Shown: positions 53,558 to 62,401 of the stretch, in pieces
How positions within the stretch are numbered: the first letter of the stretch is position 1
How the letters are laid out: the number at the start of each line of letters is the position of its first letter
Assembly (NCBI GenBank): GCA_028285545.1
Contig: JANQPA010000063.1
Location: forward strand, 100,223 to 164,222
DNA length: 64,000 nt
Reading direction: 5' to 3'
DNA from: Saprospiraceae bacterium
GTDB lineage: Bacteria; Bacteroidota; Bacteroidia; Chitinophagales; Saprospiraceae
Notes under the pieces: generated by a model
The model's database searches: none
Told to the model about the DNA's origin: nothing
What the model saw: the letters and a program-made list of their open reading frames with translations, nothing else
Program-made: the position numbers and the translations under genes

Positions 53558-54807
53558 TCCTTTACCTAGTGGAGTCTACCCTTTGTTTGCTCTTGTTTTT
53601 GGGCTTTTATCATTTATTGCTTGCTAATGAAAATTGTTATCGATTCAACCGATATTACTTATTAGGAAGTTTGGGCCTGGGCATGCTACTCCCCATTTTT
53701 CATTTTTCCTGGGGTATTTTTCCTATTGAGGCTATTTCCACCCTTATTCCACCTGAGGTAAGCGCCTTTACATCAACTGATTCTCCATCCGATTTATCAT
53801 CCAAAATACCATTTTTGGATAATTTGGGGTGGGGGATCTACTTATTGGGCGTCATTATAATGAGCGTAAGATTTTTTTGGCATTTAGGGCAATTATTCAT
53901 CAAAATTAAGCAAGGCCTGATCATCACAAAAGAAAACTATAAATTGGTGTTGCTACCGATGGATATTAGCCCTTTTAGCTTTTTCAATTATTGTTTTTTT
54001 AGCGAAAAAGAATTTTATGCGGGTAAATTAAATGCCAGCCTTATTCAACATGAGTTGGCTCATATTCGACAAAGACACAGTTTGGATATCCTGCTTGTAG
54101 AGATTCTAAGAGTATTTAATTGGTTTAATCCTGTTTTTCATGCCTATAAAAATGCTATAAGATTAAACCACGAATATCTAGGTGATCAAGCTGCATTAAA
54201 GCATCATCAGGATATCATTTCCTATCAACAATTGCTATTCAAATATATACGCGCGCAGAATGCAATTCCATTGGCCAGTCCTTTAAATTTTTCTTTAACT
54301 AAAAAAAGATTTCAAATGATCCAATTTCATAATTCGGAACCTAAAAACCAGTGGAAAAAGCTTCTGGTGGTTCCCCTAACTTTCTTAGCTTTTTTACTAT
54401 TTAGTGTTTCTTTAGCAGGCCAAACTAAGGAGGAACTGCCAAAGATCAGGGAAATTAAAATTGCTGAGGAGACCAAAAAGAAGAAGGAGATTGAGGCTAT
54501 TCAACGTTCCAAAAAGATCAAAAAGCGAATCCCTACTAAAGAGGAGCTCAAAAAATGGGAGAAGGATAAGTCATTTAAGATTTCCTTAGACAGAAAAGCT
54601 ATAAAAAACAGAGATCTTAAAAAAATGAAACCTGAGGATTTTGGATGGTACGTAGTAGTCCAGCCAAAAGAAAAGGATAAAGGAACCGATAAATATCAAA
54701 AAAAGGTGGTTCTATATTCACAGAGTTATTATGCTAAAAATTTGGCAGAAAGAGTATTGATAGAAATTGAAGCCAAAAAAAGGAAAGAAGAAAGAGAAGC
54801 TCATTAA
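53554..54807 (+). CDS. BlaR1/M56-family sensor peptidase
   Basis: 417 residues. Three to four membrane helices are followed by the zinc motif H166-E-L-A-H170 on a cytoplasmic loop and a further helix near 335-355 (L-T-F-L-A-F-L-L-F-S-V-S-L-A-G). After it comes a C-terminal tail that is strongly charged (K/E-rich, I-R-E-I-K-I-A-E-E-T-K-K) and contains no penicillin-binding sensor domain. It overlaps the BlaI gene by 4 nt. In Bacteroidota such pairs often respond to signals other than beta-lactams. Confidence 0.9.
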   Translation: MILYLVESTLCLLLFLGFYHLLLANENCYRFNRYYLLGSLGLGMLLPIFHFSWGIFPIEAISTLIPPEVSAFTSTDSPSDLSSKIPFLDNLGWGIYLLGVIIMSVRFFWHLGQLFIKIKQGLIITKENYKLVLLPMDISPFSFFNYCFFSEKEFYAGKLNASLIQHELAHIRQRHSLDILLVEILRVFNWFNPVFHAYKNAIRLNHEYLGDQAALKHHQDIISYQQLLFKYIRAQNAIPLASPLNFSLTKKRFQMIQFHNSEPKNQWKKLLVVPLTFLAFLLFSVSLAGQTKEELPKIREIKIAEETKKKKEIEAIQRSKKIKKRIPTKEELKKWEKDKSFKISLDRKAIKNRDLKKMKPEDFGWYVVVQPKEKDKGTDKYQKKVVLYSQSYYAKNLAERVLIEIEAKKRKEEREAH

Positions 54808-54819
54808 CTATTATTACGA

Positions 54820-54852
54820 GGATGTTTGGTGGTCATTGACCGCCAAACATCC
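54820..54852. terminator. Terminator between the BlaR1-like and NADAR genes
   Basis: A 16-bp stem with one G-U pair (54820-54835 with 54837-54852) and a one-base gap between the converging genes. Confidence 0.8.
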
Positions 54853-54855
54853 AAA

Positions 54856-55410
54856 TTACATCAATAAATCTCTGACTTCCATCAATGCAAAACCTAAGAG
54901 ATTTAAGCCCTGCCAGGCGCTAACCTCTTGAATTTTTTCATTATCCTGTGCTATTCCTATACCCCAGATATTATCTACAGGACTGGCTTCTACCAGAATT
55001 CTAGGGTGAGTCTGAATCAGATATTCTTTAAGTTGGGGGTTTTGTTGGAATTTGTGGAGGTTACCATTGATAACAATTTCAACACGATTCTCATTCCAAA
55101 TCTTTTGATCGAAACCAGTAACGGATCTCCCTAAAGCCTTGGCTTTACCAGGATTTTGTGCTTCAATGATTTTTTCAAAAATTTCTTGATCACTGAAAAG
55201 AAATGCTTTTTGGGCCATCATCCAGTGTTCGGCAGTGTGATAAATAATGTCCTCTACTTTGAAGGGGCTTTGATACCATTGGCTAAAACAAGATTTGTCG
55301 ATTTGGTCAGGATTTTTTTGGGTATGGCCCCAGAAAAAAAGAAATTTAAGCTTCTCCTCTTTTTCTTGTTTTTCTAAAAGCCATTCTAAGGTATAGCTAG
55401 GATTGCTCAT
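54856..55410 (-). CDS. NADAR-family protein (YbiA-like)
   Basis: 184 residues of the NADAR (DUF1768/YbiA) family: F-F-W-G-H, F-S-Q-W-Y, H-T-A-E-H-W-M-M-A-Q-K-A, W-N-E-N-R-V-E, the N-P-G-K-A-K-A-L-G-R segment and the late V-D-N-I-W-G-I-G. Members act as N-glycosidases, for example on riboflavin intermediates, and some remove ADP-ribose from nucleic acid bases. Which applies here is not known. It stands alone. Confidence 0.85.
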   Translation of the reverse strand: MSNPSYTLEWLLEKQEKEEKLKFLFFWGHTQKNPDQIDKSCFSQWYQSPFKVEDIIYHTAEHWMMAQKAFLFSDQEIFEKIIEAQNPGKAKALGRSVTGFDQKIWNENRVEIVINGNLHKFQQNPQLKEYLIQTHPRILVEASPVDNIWGIGIAQDNEKIQEVSAWQGLNLLGFALMEVRDLLM

Positions 55411-55520
55411 AGTTTAAGGTTCGATTACAAGGATTGATTGTTTTCAAATTACAGTTAATCGAACCTCAAACTTTGTTTCAGAGTTCCAATTGCAGAAATC
55501 GACTAGATCTGAGCCTGGAT

Positions 55521-56492
55521 TTATCGCAGTAATTCAATGGCCATTGAATTCATGGGATACATTTCTAAAGCTTTTTTAATACTTTCCTTCCCTTCTTTTT
55601 TCTTACCCATTTCCATCTGGAAAATTCCTTTATATACCTGCATATCAGAGATAGACTCTGCTTCTTCAATATCTTGATATAGTTCGATGGTTAAATCACA
55701 GAAAGTGATGGCCTTTTCCAGCTCACCACTTTGTGCCAATTTTAAGGCCATGCGCCACATTCGGGCAATACTGGTATTCCAGTTTTGTGGTTCAGACTTT
55801 AAAATATCCTTTCCACTGGTCTTAGCTGCTTCCAAGCCATCTTTTTCCCAAATGGCCATAATTCTGGTGCTAATGTGTTTGTCGCGAATGGGGAAAATGG
55901 TTTCAATGGCATCATAAACGTAGGCACCAATTTCGAAGTCTAATTTTATTTCATCGGATACAATACTATCCCAGAATTCATTGCCGCGATAGAATAATTC
56001 AAAATCTTTGCGATTGACTTTGAATTGACCCGTAAAAGCAATGCGCTTGTGGTTGAACTGGTCAGTGGTAGGCATCGTGGAGACTTCGAAAGGAATTTGA
56101 ATGATTTGGACTTTATCCCTAATTTTTAATTCTCCTTCAATAGCATAATCCTCTCCTTTTTTTACCACTTTTTTTGATTGGAAGGAAATGGATGGAAATT
56201 TATTGGTTTCAAAAAACTTCCCTGTTAATATGCCATCCCGGCCTTCATTTCGGGTGGAGAGAGAGCTGGCCTCAATGACAATGGTAGCTCTTGTTTTTTC
56301 AATATTGCTTTCATCAAAATAAATAGTACCATTATATTGCTCAAAAGTGCCTCTTACCGCTCCAAAACCTTTGTGACTTGCCTTGAAGTCGATAATAGAG
56401 TGGGAATTGTCAATTAAATACAAACGATCCATTTGGGAATAAGAAATACTAGCTATCCCAATTAATAACAGACAGGTAAATACTACTCTCAT
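55521..56492 (-). CDS. YceI-family protein with C-terminal TPR-like tail
   Basis: The start is set at 56492 (323 residues) because it begins a signal peptide (M-R-V-V-F-T-C-L-L-L-I-G). The first part (about 20-180) is a YceI domain, a lipocalin-like barrel that binds isoprenoid-like lipids (I-D-F-K-A-S-H-K-G-F-G-A-V-R-G-T-F). The last 120 residues are helical and resemble TPR units (A-K-T-S-G-K-D-I, A-L-K-L-A-Q-S-G-E-L-E-K-A). A YceI-TPR fusion is unusual compared with the normal 190-residue YceI. It lies downstream of the membrane LytTR gene. Confidence 0.82.
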   Translation of the reverse strand: MRVVFTCLLLIGIASISYSQMDRLYLIDNSHSIIDFKASHKGFGAVRGTFEQYNGTIYFDESNIEKTRATIVIEASSLSTRNEGRDGILTGKFFETNKFPSISFQSKKVVKKGEDYAIEGELKIRDKVQIIQIPFEVSTMPTTDQFNHKRIAFTGQFKVNRKDFELFYRGNEFWDSIVSDEIKLDFEIGAYVYDAIETIFPIRDKHISTRIMAIWEKDGLEAAKTSGKDILKSEPQNWNTSIARMWRMALKLAQSGELEKAITFCDLTIELYQDIEEAESISDMQVYKGIFQMEMGKKKEGKESIKKALEMYPMNSMAIELLR

Positions 56493-56554
56493 TTTTTTAA
56501 GCTCAAAAAAATGCAAAAGGAGTATTTAATCAAGGTAAAGGGGCGATTGTAATC

Positions 56555-57463
56555 TCATAAGGGCTGATTTGCCTGGAAAGAATGGATTAGACGTTGCATA
56601 TTCTCACGGTATCCTCGGCTGGATGTAACACACTTTTCATTTTTTAAGCGAATTAAATATTCTCCCCTCCTCCAATGCTGCCAGCTTTCTATGGCTTCTT
56701 TATTAACTAATGTGGAGCGATGAATGCGGAAAAAGATCCCCGGATCTACCTGAGATTCAAAGGAAGATAAGGTTTCTCTACGCCGAAATACCCCCTCCTG
56801 TGTATGTAACTGGATGTAATTGCCGTTTACTGATATCCAGAAAACCTTTCTCAAATTGAGGATAAGAATTTTATTGCCATCCTGGACACTAATTTCTTTC
56901 TTCCTCAAAAACTTTTTGGATGCTTTTTTTATGGTTTTACCCTCTTTCTTTTTAATTAAAAAAGCAAACCAAAGTGAGAAACTTAATAAAATAAGCCAAT
57001 AGGTGTAAAAGGCTCTTGGTGCAGTTGTAATGGCTACATACCAAACATCGACAATCACTTCCCAAGCCGGCACCTTAATTAAACCAAAGGCGGATTTGAG
57101 GCTAAAATCCAATATAAGCGAAAGAATTCTAATCAAAGGAGCAGCAATAAGGGCGATGATAAAGTGTATTGCCAGATGCCTTTTAAGGCTTTTCATTTTT
57201 AGCAATGAATAACGACTGGATAAATAGCCTACTACGGGCATAAGAAAAATCCAAACAATCAAAGGAGTGATGTAAAAAAAGGAGACATGTATTATGGTAA
57301 CAAGAGACACTTCATTTCCTCTGAAAACATCGTCCATGGTAGAAGTAAGAACAGAGCATAAAGCAATTAAAATATAAATGGTGAGTAAACTTAAATACAA
57401 ATTCATATACTCGGGAGCTACGAATTGCTGAACAAGTGATTTCTGGACCTTCGAACTTTTCAT
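56555..57463 (-). CDS. Membrane-bound LytTR DNA-binding protein
   Basis: 302 residues with four membrane helices (about 22-46, 60-82, 95-118, 140-168) followed by a cytoplasmic LytTR DNA-binding domain (about 190-295, V-F-W-I-S-V-N-G-N-Y-I-Q-L and F-F-R-I-H-R-S-T-L-V-N). No receiver domain, so it is a one-component membrane regulator. Its likely target is the adjacent YceI gene, which begins 62 nt downstream. Confidence 0.85.
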   Translation of the reverse strand: MKSSKVQKSLVQQFVAPEYMNLYLSLLTIYILIALCSVLTSTMDDVFRGNEVSLVTIIHVSFFYITPLIVWIFLMPVVGYLSSRYSLLKMKSLKRHLAIHFIIALIAAPLIRILSLILDFSLKSAFGLIKVPAWEVIVDVWYVAITTAPRAFYTYWLILLSFSLWFAFLIKKKEGKTIKKASKKFLRKKEISVQDGNKILILNLRKVFWISVNGNYIQLHTQEGVFRRRETLSSFESQVDPGIFFRIHRSTLVNKEAIESWQHWRRGEYLIRLKNEKCVTSSRGYRENMQRLIHSFQANQPL

Positions 57464-57590
57464 GGCTATCTAAACAAAATTAGGTGACAACAATAATCCT
57501 CAATATAATAGATGTTAAGGTAAATATGTGATTAGAATTTATGTTCTCTGATAATTTTAATTTTGTTGGATTTCCATTCTTTACTGGATT

Positions 57591-57722
57591 TTAATCCTTT
57601 AAACGCTTAAGAATTTGTGGGTGACCAGGAATGAGCTTTAAGGTTTCTTTCAATACATTTTGCTCCTCTTCCTTGCGATTGGTCATAGAAAGTAGGCCTG
57701 CATGAAAGTAGATCGGGTAGAT
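57591..57722 (-). pseudogene. Remnant of a TPR-protein gene (C-terminal end)
   Basis: Reading the minus strand, a 43-residue open frame ends at a stop (57591-57593) and has an in-frame stop directly upstream (57723-57725). It reads I-Y-P-I-Y-F-H-A-G-L-L, then E-E-E-Q-N-V-L-K-E-T-L-K-L-I-P-G-H, the signature of a final TPR unit. No start and no upstream homologous frame is present. It looks like the left-over end of a deleted gene. Confidence 0.55.
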
Positions 57723-57743
57723 TTACTCTTGCCTAAATGAAAT

Positions 57744-58529
57744 TTATTTTACTTGATCTAAAAATGAAAACACAGCATTCCAGTTCTCTTCAACAGAATT
57801 TTTTACTCTTTCTTCAACTAGCATGGAAGATCCATGCGTGCCATTTTGAGCTACATAAGTCTGGTGATTGTGCTCTTTGGCTAAATTGAATTGATTTTGA
57901 ACACTTTCTAGTTCCATTTCTCTAGAAGGCCGTAGGAGTAAAAGAGGTATTTCGAAGTTTTCAAAATAATCATCTGGCTTACATGCCTGCATAGGCCCAC
58001 CTGAAGCGGGAGAAAAAGCTAAAACTCCTGCCAAATCATTTTTTCTACGACTACCCAACTGGACGGCCAGGGCGGCACTATAACTACTTCCCCAGGCAAT
58101 CTTTGCACCAGTAAAACCAGATTCTATTAGATAATCCAAAGCACCCTCTAAATCTGGATATGCTTCACAGAAAGAAAAACTTCGGTTGGTAAATGAAACG
58201 ATGGTCCTATTGTATTGACCAAATCTTTGACCTCCTGATCTTTGGTCAATTGCCAGCACGTTCCATCCTTTTTCTTGAAGAGCGGGAATGATAGGACCAT
58301 ATTCCCCTTTTGCATTGGATCCAGCTTGATGAAATAACAGAGCAGTAGGAGCCTGCTTATTGATTACATACAGATCGCCCATAATCTCTATGCTATCAGA
58401 CGTAGTGAAACTAATTTCTTCGAAAGCTTTGTTGGGGGGTGTTTCTTCCTCTGTAGGAGTATTTTGTTGGCAAGAAAAAATAAATATTAGAAGTAAAGCT
58501 AGGCTTAGAATGTTAGATGTTTTGGTCAT
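57744..58529 (-). CDS. Alpha/beta hydrolase lipoprotein
   Basis: 261 residues, lipoprotein signal (C20 in F-I-F-S-C). Alpha/beta-hydrolase fold like dienelactone hydrolases: L-L-F-H-Q-A-G-S (oxyanion), nucleophile elbow A-W-G-S-S-Y-S-A, acid in R-P-S-R-E-M, and the final histidine in N-G-T-H-G-S-S. A periplasmic esterase is likely. The substrate is unknown. Confidence 0.78.
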   Translation of the reverse strand: MTKTSNILSLALLLIFIFSCQQNTPTEEETPPNKAFEEISFTTSDSIEIMGDLYVINKQAPTALLFHQAGSNAKGEYGPIIPALQEKGWNVLAIDQRSGGQRFGQYNRTIVSFTNRSFSFCEAYPDLEGALDYLIESGFTGAKIAWGSSYSAALAVQLGSRRKNDLAGVLAFSPASGGPMQACKPDDYFENFEIPLLLLRPSREMELESVQNQFNLAKEHNHQTYVAQNGTHGSSMLVEERVKNSVEENWNAVFSFLDQVK

Positions 58530-58581
58530 GTCGGATGGCTTGTTTGGATATAAAAATAAAACTTAAAAAATATTTAGACAA

Positions 58582-58635
58582 ATTTAAGGTAACAATCAGG
58601 GGTAGCGGCCGCTGCCCCCGATTGTTACCTTAAAT
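58582..58635. repeat. 54-bp palindrome directly after the VOC gene stop
   Basis: Two 27-nt arms (58582-58608, 58609-58635) pair at 25 of 27 positions with no spacer. The AT-rich outer 16 nt (atttaaggtaacaatc) are perfect; the GC-rich core ggggtagcgg/ccgctgcccc holds both mismatches. It abuts the stop codon at 58636-58638, so it may also be a terminator. Confidence 0.9.
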
Positions 58636-59502
58636 CTAATCATATTTGACTCCATAAGGATATTCTTTTGAATTCCAGGTCAAATGTTGGTTGCCTCTTA
58701 AAGTTACTTCTGTATGATAGGCAGTTGTAGGTTTACTTCCACCATCATTATTACTACGCCAGGCCCGGCCAATGGTAAACATAATCAGCAAACCATATTC
58801 ATCCCCAATCGGATAAAAGTGATTATTGTGTTGTCTATATTTTTCCAACTGAAGAGCGGTTTTCATTTCGGTTGCTGTTAATTCAACATTTTCGCACATG
58901 ATTCCGATCTCGCTGGCATAAAGAATATCTTTACTGGTAAAAGAGCCAGAAGCTCCATTATTAAGATCATGACGAGCGATGTATTCCACAAGATTACCTG
59001 CTGGATCCCAAAAGAAAACAGAGTGGGCGTTCCATTTTGGATAATGAACTACATCAGGTGTTTTAGCATCTACATTTGGGCCGGGAGTTCTGAGTTTGGT
59101 AGGACCTCGTTCTCGCTGCCACTTACGGGCTTTCCATAATTTATTTTCTGGAATATTGAAAGCAAAATGATACCAGGGTTCTCCATCTAGGGGTCCGGCT
59201 TTTTCAAAAACTACCTCTGTTTGACCTGCTATAACGCTAATGGCATCATCCGTTTCCTGTCTTACGGGCAATTCTATTACATTTTGATAATAATCTTTCA
59301 TTTTTTTCAGTGGAACGGCTGTCTTCAGGTGAAGCTTTTGTATGCGTGGGCCTTCCCATGTACTAGAAAATTGCTTGGACAGGGGAGCGGCCCAAATAAG
59401 CTGGTCGTGCATGGCCAGGAAAAGAGAAGTTACTGCTGTTTTTTTTAGAAAAGATCTTCGATCCGTATGTCCTAATTTTTTTTCAAAATTATTTTCCATC
59501 AT
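58636..59502 (-). CDS. Tat-exported VOC (glyoxalase-fold) protein
   Basis: 288 residues. The N-terminus carries a twin-arginine export signal (D-R-R-S-F-L-K-K-T-A followed by a hydrophobic segment). The rest is one vicinal-oxygen-chelate (glyoxalase/dioxygenase) domain set: L-H-L-K-T-A-V-P-L-K-K-M-K-D-Y-Y near residue 55, A-H-S-V-F-F-W-D-P-A-G-N-L-V-E-Y around residue 155. Tat export suggests folding with a metal inside the cell. Catalytic function not known. Confidence 0.8.
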   Translation of the reverse strand: MMENNFEKKLGHTDRRSFLKKTAVTSLFLAMHDQLIWAAPLSKQFSSTWEGPRIQKLHLKTAVPLKKMKDYYQNVIELPVRQETDDAISVIAGQTEVVFEKAGPLDGEPWYHFAFNIPENKLWKARKWQRERGPTKLRTPGPNVDAKTPDVVHYPKWNAHSVFFWDPAGNLVEYIARHDLNNGASGSFTSKDILYASEIGIMCENVELTATEMKTALQLEKYRQHNNHFYPIGDEYGLLIMFTIGRAWRSNNDGGSKPTTAYHTEVTLRGNQHLTWNSKEYPYGVKYD

Positions 59503-59664
59503 AATATCAGGTTAAGGGTTTCCTACAAAGAGTTTATCAATATATTCTCCGTGTAAGGAAAGCAGAATTTTTAGGAAAAACTTCCAGAATTATGATAATG
59601 GAGAAGAAAAATGAGGGTAAAAGAAGAGAGTCTTAGTTTTTTCTATTTATTCTCAAAACTTCCC

Positions 59665-60705
59665 TCAGATTAGCACTAATCGTTTAATCATTTTTGTTCC
59701 ATCTTCGAAATAAAGGCGTATGAAATACAAACCTTCTTGGGCCTTAGTTAAAGAAATTAAAGGCAAACCAGATGTAGGAAGGCGATTGGGCCCTCGAACC
59801 TGAACCACCTGTCCAAAAGAATTAAAGATGACAATACGATTAATGATTTTATCAGATTCGTTTTTAATGACAAATAATCCTTTAGAAGGATTAGGATAAA
59901 TATTGATGCGATCTTTTTCCTCAACAGTAGGCTTCTTTTCTGGTGCTGGTATTTCTTTTGGATAACAATTGATATATTGATTTATAGTATCTGGTTTAAA
60001 GTATTGATAGGAAAATTCATCAGAGCAGAAATGAACAAGAACATGTATTTTTTCAATGCTCAAAAAGGTATAATTTCCTAATAAGCCTTTACTAGATCCA
60101 ATATCCTCAATCCAAAAATCAGATCGATAAGGATCTCGGGCAGCATCACCATCATAAAACATATATCGCAGTTTCTTAATGCCATTTTTCATGCTTACCG
60201 TATCAATTGTAGGAATAGAGGTAAATCTTGAGGCCCATTCCTGAGATTCAATATGATCCATGTTAAAATCATAAAGTAACTTGTCTTCATTTAGAGGGAA
60301 TGAATTAATGGCTGCATGATTCAAATGACCTATTGAATCAAAAGGATAAACAATAGAATTAGGCACTTTTTCTAATAATCGAAAATATACTTTAGTGGAA
60401 TCTCTTCTAATGGCTGCAAAGCCTTTAAAGTCTTCATTGGTAAACTTCAAATAATTCTCTCCTTGAACTGCTAAATTTTTAGTACCTAACAACTGATAAA
60501 AATCTCCATTAATAAGGGTGTCGCCTTGAACATAATATTCAAAGAATCTCGTCGGTATAGGTGGAGAATGGGAGCTATTTAAACCATAAATACATTCAAC
60601 TATTCTTGCATCATCGGGTAAAAATTTAAAATCATTCTGTCCTCTACCTGAGAAAAAAGACGACAAGAACAAATAGAAAAAAGGAATAAATAATGGACAT
60701 TTCAT
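59665..60705 (-). CDS. T9SS-secreted protein with type A sorting domain
   Basis: 346 residues, signal peptide 1-21. The last 75 residues form a type A C-terminal sorting domain of the type IX secretion system (I-Y-P-N-P-S-K-G-L-F-V-I, V-I-F-N-S-F-G-Q-V-V, G-L-Y-F-I-R-L, final K-R-L-V-L-I), which directs the protein through the outer membrane and is cleaved off. The middle is a domain of unknown function. The gene is monocistronic. Confidence 0.88.
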   Translation of the reverse strand: MKCPLFIPFFYLFLSSFFSGRGQNDFKFLPDDARIVECIYGLNSSHSPPIPTRFFEYYVQGDTLINGDFYQLLGTKNLAVQGENYLKFTNEDFKGFAAIRRDSTKVYFRLLEKVPNSIVYPFDSIGHLNHAAINSFPLNEDKLLYDFNMDHIESQEWASRFTSIPTIDTVSMKNGIKKLRYMFYDGDAARDPYRSDFWIEDIGSSKGLLGNYTFLSIEKIHVLVHFCSDEFSYQYFKPDTINQYINCYPKEIPAPEKKPTVEEKDRINIYPNPSKGLFVIKNESDKIINRIVIFNSFGQVVQVRGPNRLPTSGLPLISLTKAQEGLYFIRLYFEDGTKMIKRLVLI

Positions 60706-61085
60706 AATACTTGGGGTTGATGTAATCGGTATTGGAAGTAAGCGTTTATGTAAACTATTTGATTTTTTTTGATTTCAGATGTATCAAATCGAAAATGTTT
60801 CGGCTCCTTCAAGAATATGTTCCTGTAGTTTTTATGATAATTTTTTCAAGTCCCAATAATTATTTAATAAAGGTGTATTGTTTTTGCTTATCATACAAGT
60901 GGTTGAAGGGAAGATTAACACTTTTATTTCATTGTTTTATAGAGACAAAGATCGATTTCTAAATTCCATTGCCCATTTAATATGACTATTTAAAGCCTCT
61001 TAAGATTAGCCGTTTTTAACGGTTAAAAACATTTTACCTTAGTATGGTATCATTATTTTCTCTTCAAGCGAACTCTGTTTTAAGG
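60706..61085. other. Intergenic stretch, no gene seen
   Basis: A 380-nt AT-rich gap. The only structure is a perfect dyad gtttttaac-g-gttaaaaac at 61012-61030, 55 nt beyond the end of the gene at 61086; no U-tract follows. An open frame at about 60732-60962 lacks coding character. Confidence 0.5.
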
Positions 61086-62075
61086 CTAATATTCCTCAAT
61101 TATTTCCCTTACCAAAGGATTAGAACCACCATAACTCACAAAATATACTTCAAGAGCTTCCTTTTGGAAGAGGTTTATACTTTTTAGAATAGCTTGTTTT
61201 ATCCACTCTGATTTATTGCCAAATACACCTCCACCCACCAGGGTAAGAAATATTTTATTGCTGCTTGTTCTATTACGATTGAGTACTGCTGCGTGTAAAG
61301 TAGCCTCATAAGTTGCTTCCAATATCAGGAGTGCAAATTCTTTCCATAAAGCGGCGGGAGTGTTAGAGTAGGCCACAGGTAGGGCAGAGCAATAGATCTG
61401 ACTGACCGTTTGTTTTTGCGGACTGATGGTCACTTCTGTGTCCCATTGGATACCGACTTTCAGAAGTCCTTTTAATTGCTCATATCCAGACTCTCCTAAG
61501 CTCTGGATCTTTTGAGAAATATGCTTTAAGCCTTGTTCTTGGGCAAAAGCATAGCCATTTTCCATCCTCCATAAACCCAGTTGAGCATTATCAAAATATC
61601 GACCTAATTCATCCAAACAATCGATTTGATTTTCTGCACTTTGGCCAATTGAACTTCCCACTTTTGCAAAATAATTTCTGTAAATGGTGCCTGCACCGCA
61701 GGCTATAGCACAGGCAGGCCCCTGGGTATTATCATATTCATAAATACCCACCCCTATTTCAGGAGTAACTTGAGGATTGACCATCTCCAATAAATTAAAT
61801 TGGGAAGCTGCTTGAAATAGGCCCCCCTCATTTTCTTTTAGTTGGTGAAAATGTTGGACATCGCCAATTAATTCATGAACCCTAAGTTTACCCTGGCCTT
61901 TTAATAAGGTTTTGCTTTCTGATCTTAGATTTGATAATTGAGGAATTTCTAAAAAACCATGTTGATACATTCTTCCATTGACCAGGGATTTAAGAAGATT
62001 TCCCTCTAACTCAATATGGGATCTGACCTGATCAGGAGTTTCTTCCGGGAAGCCCATTAAATTTTCGAACCACAT
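61086..62075 (-). CDS. Conserved protein with macro-domain-like features
   Basis: 329 residues, soluble, no signal peptide. I recall similar proteins from bacteria and microbial eukaryotes but no function. Conserved-looking blocks are A-A-S-Q-F-N-L-L-E-M-V (about 90), T-Q-G-P-A-C-A-I-A-C-G-A-G-T-I-Y-R-N-Y-F (about 117-136) and a late L-V-G-G-G-V-F-G-N-K-S (about 287-297). The last resembles the ligand loop of macro (ADP-ribose-binding) domains and the first the PARG-like motif with Q-x-x-x-F-N. The link to ADP-ribose is inference. It stands alone between two AT-rich gaps. Confidence 0.6.
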   Translation of the reverse strand: MWFENLMGFPEETPDQVRSHIELEGNLLKSLVNGRMYQHGFLEIPQLSNLRSESKTLLKGQGKLRVHELIGDVQHFHQLKENEGGLFQAASQFNLLEMVNPQVTPEIGVGIYEYDNTQGPACAIACGAGTIYRNYFAKVGSSIGQSAENQIDCLDELGRYFDNAQLGLWRMENGYAFAQEQGLKHISQKIQSLGESGYEQLKGLLKVGIQWDTEVTISPQKQTVSQIYCSALPVAYSNTPAALWKEFALLILEATYEATLHAAVLNRNRTSSNKIFLTLVGGGVFGNKSEWIKQAILKSINLFQKEALEVYFVSYGGSNPLVREIIEEY

Positions 62076-62401
62076 AGTAATAATTAATAAGAATGTAATA
62101 AAATGGAAATCTTTTCAAAAATAGAAAAACAACTCTTATTCAGTTTATATCTGTTGCTACCTGCGTTCTTGAATCGATTCATACCTCTCCAAAATCCGGG
62201 TTAAAATAGCATAATTAATAGCCAAAATTGTCGTATTGCCCCATTTTTAGTGCGCCTACCTTTGTCCCGTAATTAATTACAGTGCCCCGAGCCCTAAAGA
62301 CGGCAAATGATTGCGATAGATCACTAAAAAAAATGAATTACCATAAAAATGATCGCATCGCAGTTTTTATCATTTATTTAAAAAATGAAATGATTGCTAT
62401 T

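Noticed and set aside
60732..60962. Open frame of 76 residues in the gap after the T9SS cargo gene
   Set aside because: No ribosome site, no recognisable composition and no family; AT-rich spacer sequence.
61012..61030. Terminator for the gene ending at 61086
   Set aside because: A perfect 9-bp dyad is present but no U-tract follows in the direction of transcription.
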